7,661 nucleotides of DNA. Origin: Chloroflexota bacterium (GTDB lineage Bacteria > Chloroflexota > Anaerolineae > Aggregatilineales > UBA3940). The stretch lies in NCBI GenBank assembly GCA_024643825.1, contig JAHEME010000121.1:1-7661 (forward strand). Reading direction: 5' to 3'. This document shows, in pieces, positions 6,006 through 7,661 of this stretch. Each line of letters begins with the position of its first letter. Position 1 is the stretch's first letter. The notes below the pieces were generated by a model, which was not told the origin of the DNA, did not search any database, and worked only from the letters and a program-made list of their open reading frames with translations. A program made the position numbers and the translations under genes.

Positions 6006-6374
6006 CTACTGCAACACGGTCACAGGGTTGTATTGAGGCTGTATCATGCGCTCGGAGATCTCCGCTAGAATGCGGTCAATCTGATCTTTGCGAGCAATAA
6101 TGATCAATTCTTCTCCGTGCTCTTTGAGAACCTCGGAGGTATGCCTTAGCGCATGGGCGATCTCTTCGCCTTCCAGCGGCGTGGTGGCTTCAAACCCTTC
6201 TTCAAGTCCCTGAAGATAGCCTTCCGGGTTGGCATCAATCCATAGGTGGGCTACATCAAACCCAAAGAAATCGCACAGCTTTGAGACCTGGTCTACATCG
6301 TCCATATCCGTCAGGTCGCTCCAGCGAACGCCGTGTACTCCTGCGACAACTGACTTATCTACTTTGACTGTCAT
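6006..6374 (-). CDS. Hypothetical acidic protein, 122 residues
   Basis: Not recognised. It begins MTVKVDKSVVAGVHGVRWSD. Asp/Glu-rich stretches follow (LTDMDDVDQV at 21-30, LEGEEIAHAL at 67-76), then an amphipathic helical stretch EVLKEHGEELIIIARKDQI (81-99) and a helical C-terminus. There is one Cys (34, in KLCDFFGFD), no signal peptide and no membrane segment, so it is likely cytoplasmic. The start at 6374 is supported by GGAGG (6383-6379) 4 nt upstream; a longer frame from 6407 would add 11 residues without support. A terminator follows 37 nt after the stop. It appears monocistronic, and is divergent from the lipoprotein operon across a 475-bp gap. Nothing in the context assigns a role. Codon choice and the good ribosome-binding site support a real gene. 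Confidence 0.75.
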   Translation of the reverse strand: MTVKVDKSVVAGVHGVRWSDLTDMDDVDQVSKLCDFFGFDVAHLWIDANPEGYLQGLEEGFEATTPLEGEEIAHALRHTSEVLKEHGEELIIIARKDQIDRILAEISERMIQPQYNPVTVLQ

Positions 6375-6535
6375 ACTACCTCCGGCCTGATTCGCCTTGC
6401 TGGGCACGGCCAGGAAGGTTTGTTGTTAGGACTTAAGCACTTCTATGTTCATTCGTATCCGGGCGAAAGTGCGTAAGCCCTTATAGTAAGGATACTCTAC
6501 AGAAAATAGGCTGATCTTTCCATAGGGTAAAACCC

Positions 6536-6688
6536 TTATTTGCTGCCATAGAACTCATAGAGAGTAGTATCTGCGCTTTCCATTTCGAGGGTACATTCGT
6601 CCCAGACGCCGAAACAGGATGCGGTGAGGGCCTTGTCCGCGCCGCTCGTGCATCCTGTTTCAGCAAGGAGGAGAGAGTTGTTCCGCAT
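6536..6688 (-). CDS. Possible small ORF, 50 codons, three cysteines
   Basis: An ATG at 6688-6686 opens a frame to TAA 6538-6536. It begins MRNNSLLLAETGCTSGADKA, has cysteines at 13, 25 and 32, an acidic middle around VWDECTLEMESAD, and ends TLYEFYGSK. The frame stays open upstream to a TAG at about 6757 but has no further ATG, GTG or TTG there, so it could be a remnant that lost its 5' end. Its composition is less erratic than the competing frame on the same strand. There is no ribosome-binding site before the ATG. The 12-bp inverted repeat lies inside it. I do not recognise a family. Confidence 0.25.
   Translation of the reverse strand: MRNNSLLLAETGCTSGADKALTASCFGVWDECTLEMESADTTLYEFYGSK
6611..6661. 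repeat. Perfect 12-bp inverted repeat with 27-bp spacer
   Basis: GAAACAGGATGC at 6611-6622 is the exact reverse complement of GCATCCTGTTTC at 6650-6661. Beyond one mismatch, two more pairs (GC/GC) extend it outward. Inside the spacer GTGAG and CTCGT can add five pairs after a one-base bulge, two of them G-U. No T-tract follows on either strand, so it is not an intrinsic terminator. It could be an operator, a structured RNA or a relic. Confidence 0.8.
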
Positions 6689-6709
6689 ATTCGGGGACCA
6701 GCCGAATAT
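6687..6709. repeat. 8-bp inverted repeat
   Basis: ATATTCGG (6687-6694) and CCGAATAT (6702-6709) are perfect inverted arms around a 7-bp spacer. The arms flank the ATG of the possible small ORF on the minus strand and lie next to a TATATT box, so it could be an operator or hairpin there. It may equally be chance. Confidence 0.5.
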
Positions 6710-6849
6710 AGTACTAGAATAGATGGATTTGATCGCCGACTCAATAGGGTGCTACCCCACCATTAGATGGGGTTGGGTGTATACTGTAGGGCGATTTGTG
6801 AAGTCAGAAGAGCCGATGGCCCGGTATCCCCGCTTTTCAGGAGGAAGCT

Positions 6850-7284
6850 GTGCGTAAGATCACAGGACGTAGTGTGTTTGCCGTCCTTGTTGGAGCATCA
6901 CTGCTGCTGGCTGGCTGTGTCGCGGATGATTCCGCGCCGCTCAATGATCTCTTCCCGCCGCAGGTGGGCGATTTTCTCCGCACCAGCGGCCCGGCCCCGG
7001 ACCCGGTTACGGAGGTTGATCAGGCCACCTATCAGGGAGGCGCGGGCAGCATCACGCTGCGTATTCGCCGCGTTGGGGCGGGTCAGATCGATCATGCGTT
7101 GAGTGAACTTCCCATCACGGCGACCGATGTCGGCTATGATGCGGCACTAGGGCAGCGGGAAGGGGTGTTCTTTACCTTTGCCGACGAGTTCCATGCGGCA
7201 TGGGGCAATGGGGATTGGGTGTTCATCATCTCGGCAGGTAGTCAGGCCGCGCGCGTCGCCTTTCTGAATACCTACGGATACTGA
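6850..7284 (+). CDS. Small lipoprotein, function unknown
   Basis: A 144-residue protein with a classical lipoprotein signal: MRKITGRSVF, a hydrophobic core AVLVGASLL, and lipobox LLAG-Cys23. Signal peptidase II would leave a mature protein of about 122 residues lipid-anchored through Cys23. After the signal come an acidic linker (VADDSAPLNDLFPP), a motif-like start VGDFLRTSGP, and a beta-rich body with ITLRIRRV, GVFFTFADEF and NGDWVFIISAG. I do not recognise the family. The start is GTG 6850, well supported by AGGAGGA (6839-6845) with a 4-nt spacer; the ATG frame upstream is not equivalent. It is the first gene of a run of three plus-strand genes: a 36-residue membrane peptide follows 5 nt after its stop, then a deoxynucleoside kinase. 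Co-transcription is likely. Confidence 0.85.
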   Translation: MRKITGRSVFAVLVGASLLLAGCVADDSAPLNDLFPPQVGDFLRTSGPAPDPVTEVDQATYQGGAGSITLRIRRVGAGQIDHALSELPITATDVGYDAALGQREGVFFTFADEFHAAWGNGDWVFIISAGSQAARVAFLNTYGY

Positions 7285-7289
7285 TCACT

Positions 7290-7400
7290 ATGATGATGAT
7301 CCTGGGTATTGTGCTGATCTGTCTGGTCTTCCTGTTTGTGGGCATTCTCGCTGGGGGCCTTGTCTTGTTCATCCTACGCGACAACGATAGGGGAGCTTGA
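7290..7400 (+). CDS. 36-residue single-pass membrane peptide
   Basis: ATG 7290 (followed by two more ATGs) opens a 36-codon frame to TGA 7398-7400. The product starts MMMILGIVLICLVFLFVGIL, has AGGLVLFILR to about residue 30, and ends in the short polar tail DNDRGA. It is nearly all one hydrophobic segment, so a single-pass membrane protein is expected, with the tail probably cytoplasmic because of the Arg next to the helix. It begins 5 nt after the lipoprotein stop and ends 1 nt before the kinase start, so its position is exactly what a real coupled gene would show. The kinase ribosome-binding site lies within its last codons. Its own ribosome-binding site is weak, so translation may depend on coupling. 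No family recognised. Confidence 0.6.
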   Translation: MMMILGIVLICLVFLFVGILAGGLVLFILRDNDRGA

Positions 7401-7401
7401 G

Positions 7402-7661
7402 TTGAAGAAACACTTTGTGCTAGTGGCGGGGAACATTGGTGCGGGAAAGACGACCCTCACTGACCGTCTTGCTGCCCGGCTGGGCTGGGATGGGGGATAT
7501 GAGTCGGTCGCTGCCAATCCATTTCTGGCGGACTTCTATAGCGATATGCGCCAGTGGTCGTTTCACCTGCAAATCTACTTTCTGGGGGATCGGGCCGATC
7601 AGCATGCGCGCCTCTCGGAACAAAAGGAATCGTCGATCATTGACCGCAGCATCTATGAGGA
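7402..7661 (+). CDS. Deoxynucleoside kinase (dGK/dAK family), 5' part
   Basis: The first 86 codons of a deoxynucleoside kinase, which would phosphorylate deoxynucleosides (deoxyadenosine, deoxyguanosine or others) to monophosphates for salvage; members are usually about 200-220 residues. Visible motifs are the P-loop GNIGAGKTT (10-18, Lys16), Glu34 in ESVAANPFLADFY (the conserved substrate/catalytic Glu), the QWSFHLQIYFLGDR stretch (51-64) and DRSIYE (81-86), the usual catalytic D/ERS motif. AANP where many relatives have ADNP is a minor variation. TTG 7402 is the start: GGGGAG (7390-7395) lies 6 nt upstream and the reading MKKHFVLVAGNIGAGKT begins at the correct place for the family. It is last in the run with the lipoprotein and the small membrane peptide. 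The 3' part is outside the window. Confidence 0.9.
   Translation, partial: MKKHFVLVAGNIGAGKTTLTDRLAARLGWDGGYESVAANPFLADFYSDMRQWSFHLQIYFLGDRADQHARLSEQKESSIIDRSIYE

Larger units (their letters stand above)
6375..6849. other. 475-bp divergent intergenic region
   Basis: It separates the minus-strand 122-residue gene from the plus-strand lipoprotein gene. It holds a perfect 12-bp inverted repeat (6611-6661), an 8-bp one (6687-6709), small palindromes CCTTATAGTAAGG (6479-6491) and AGGGTAAAACCCT (about 6524-6536), and a 6-bp pair GATACT/AGTATC enclosing about 6491-6571. A TATACT box on the plus strand at 6780-6785 could be the -10 of the lipoprotein operon, but no -35 is seen at the right distance. 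A TATAAG on the minus strand near 6481-6486 could serve the 122-residue gene, also without a good -35. A possible small ORF is listed separately. No T-arm, tmRNA, RNase P or SRP core motif was recognised. Confidence 0.6.

Noticed and set aside
6490..6600. ACAGAAAATAGGCTG resembling part of an RNase P or other housekeeping RNA core
   Set aside because: The companion conserved segments are absent and the surroundings do not fold into the known core by eye.
6481..6744. An 87-residue minus-strand frame
   Set aside because: It has a basic, erratic composition and no ribosome-binding site; the overlapping frame ending at 6536 looks more protein-like, though that one is also uncertain.
6754..6773. 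ACCCCA/TGGGGT hairpin with an 8-nt loop upstream of the lipoprotein gene
   Set aside because: It is only 6 bp and no T-tract follows, so it is not a terminator. No operator match is known to me.

Overview
The window looks like ordinary bacterial chromosome, about 55-60% GC, densely packed, with no insertion sequence, CRISPR array, rRNA or tRNA that I can see. A type 2-like PyrF (about 270 aa) encoded just after PyrE, an unusual DHODH, a deoxynucleoside kinase of the dGK/dAK family and Chloroflexota-like sequence style suggest a member of the Chloroflexota (Anaerolineae-like). This is an inference from gene style, not a proven placement.

Layout. 1-793 (+ strand): the 3' end of an E1-beta subunit of a 2-oxoacid dehydrogenase complex, then a DinB/YfiT-superfamily putative metal-dependent enzyme. 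798-3488 (- strand): a tightly overlapping pyrD-pyrE-pyrF cluster that would carry dihydroorotate through orotate and OMP to UMP. It is preceded by a leader of about 180 nt (3489-3672) with a candidate promoter, two mutually exclusive stems, a 16-codon candidate leader peptide and a strong hairpin plus U7 terminator only 18 nt before the pyrD ribosome-binding site. This arrangement suggests transcription attenuation. 3726-4595 (-): an unrecognised polytopic membrane protein with a clear internal duplication. 4692-5882 (-): DNA polymerase IV. 5941-5969: an intrinsic terminator for the next gene. 6006-6374 (-): an unrecognised 122-residue acidic protein.

6375-6849 is a 475-bp divergent intergenic region with a perfect 12-bp inverted repeat, a second 8-bp inverted repeat and a possible 50-codon cysteine-containing ORF on the minus strand. 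6850-7661 (+) holds a probable operon: a small lipoprotein, a 36-residue single-pass membrane peptide, and the first 86 codons of a deoxynucleoside kinase that runs off the window.

Nucleotide metabolism is the recurring theme: UMP synthesis (pyrDEF) and deoxynucleoside salvage (dNK). The points most worth a second look are the pyr leader, the class-1-type catalytic cysteine in a PyrD with a class-2-like amino terminus, the duplicated membrane protein, and the unexplained structured intergenic region.
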